In this document: positions 63,417 to 64,000 of the stretch, piece by piece
Numbering within the stretch: position 1 is the first letter of the stretch
Layout: the number at the start of each line of letters is the position of its first letter
Assembly: GCA_035771165.1 (NCBI GenBank)
Contig: JAWNZC010000122.1
Location: 1,388,001-1,452,000 of the forward strand
From: Paragorgia papillata
Lineage: Eukaryota; Cnidaria; Anthozoa; Scleralcyonacea; Coralliidae
Length of the DNA stretch: 64,000 bases
Reading direction: 5' to 3'
Program-made: the position numbers and the translations under genes
Notes under the pieces: model-generated
What the model was told of the DNA's origin: nothing
The model's database searches: none
What the model saw: the letters and a program-made list of their open reading frames with translations, nothing else

Positions 63417-64000
63417 CGGATTTAACAGCAGTTATGTGAGAAATTTCTGCAGTTTTGAATTATCAAACTAAAAAATCTATCCCGTTCTGCTTTCCGTGTT
63501 AAAACAGACCCTAAGTTCGTCTAAAGCACTCGAGAATTCGGACTAGTAGTTTGGACTTGGAGCAACTTTAATTAATACAAGCGTCAAAGCACGAGCTTAA
63601 CCTAATGCATAAATTATTTTATTTGTGATATATATAGTTAACACTAATTGACGCGAAAAATATCGCGCATTAAGCTTTCTTTACATCGACTTAAATGAGT
63701 TCGGTTTAATTAAGTGCGTCGGATCATCGTCTGCACGAATCAGCCAGCAAGATATTCTAGGTGTGGGAATAAGTTTGGCTCATGAAAAGATTTGATGTTT
63801 GACCGGGTTTAAGTCTAATCCAAGTTGATATGCCTGCAATAGATATATGTAGACACTATTTGCGAAGCATTATATTACATGACTGAAAATAATCCACTCG
63901 ATAGACTATCAGGAATGCATGATAGTTAAAAAAGTGTTGACATGAATGTCGATGGAATAATTATCGTGGGACACCGAACTCAGGTGGAGAATAATGATAT
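63417..64000. other. Unassigned right edge
   Basis: Nothing recognised until 63955-64000, which is the start of the tRNA-like SINE block seen at 21680-21720, cut by the window end. Confidence 0.5.

Overview
This is a eukaryotic (metazoan) window, AT-rich, with intron-rich genes separated and invaded by short non-autonomous repeats. The gene content (a harmonin orthologue, an ILRUN orthologue, a Ly6/uPAR-type GPI protein and a secreted protein made of three WSC-like modules), together with the abundant fold-back repeats, 5S-derived SINEs and hammerhead-bearing repeats, suggests a cnidarian, probably an anthozoan. That assignment is an inference. No rRNA, prokaryotic operon or CRISPR array is present.

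Layout. (1) 1-173: last exon of a Ly6/uPAR-domain GPI-anchored protein on +, whose 3' end is copied six times in tandem (111-1135). (2) 5325-12634, minus strand: ILRUN (C6orf106) orthologue, five exons reconstructed, one of only 10 nt; its 3' terminal exon was not located. (3) 12635-13260: compact divergent promoter with a CRE palindrome and an E-box. (4) 13261-33605, plus strand: a complete 20-exon harmonin (USH1C) orthologue, 532 codons, with N-terminal domain and three PDZ domains; every splice phase agrees. (5) 33606-41439: intergenic, filled with microsatellites, fold-back elements and a G/T-rich minisatellite. (6) 41440-50995, minus strand: a complete seven-exon gene for a 405-residue secreted protein with a signal peptide and three tandem WSC-like modules. 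(7) 51000-64000: no gene I can support; a 2.5 kb tandem duplication carrying SINEs (53.95-59.09 kb), a Foldback element (60.1-60.7 kb) and nested MITEs (62.3-63.4 kb).

The most unusual signal is ribozyme-like. Five sites fold on paper into complete type-I hammerheads: all three stems, the CUGANGA and GAAA cores, and a legal cleavage position. They are 11290-11332 (+), 11885-11934 (-), 12015-12064 (+), 42101-42154 (-) and 42628-42670 (+). All lie beside (TA)n tracts inside introns of ILRUN and of the WSC-like gene; the two minus-strand copies are in the sense of the host pre-mRNA. Further fold-back families carry degenerate versions of the same core.

The genes do not form a pathway. ILRUN and harmonin share an intergenic region of about 0.6 kb and may be co-regulated. 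Everything here was read by eye; orthology calls rest on recognised protein motifs and splice-phase consistency, not on searches.
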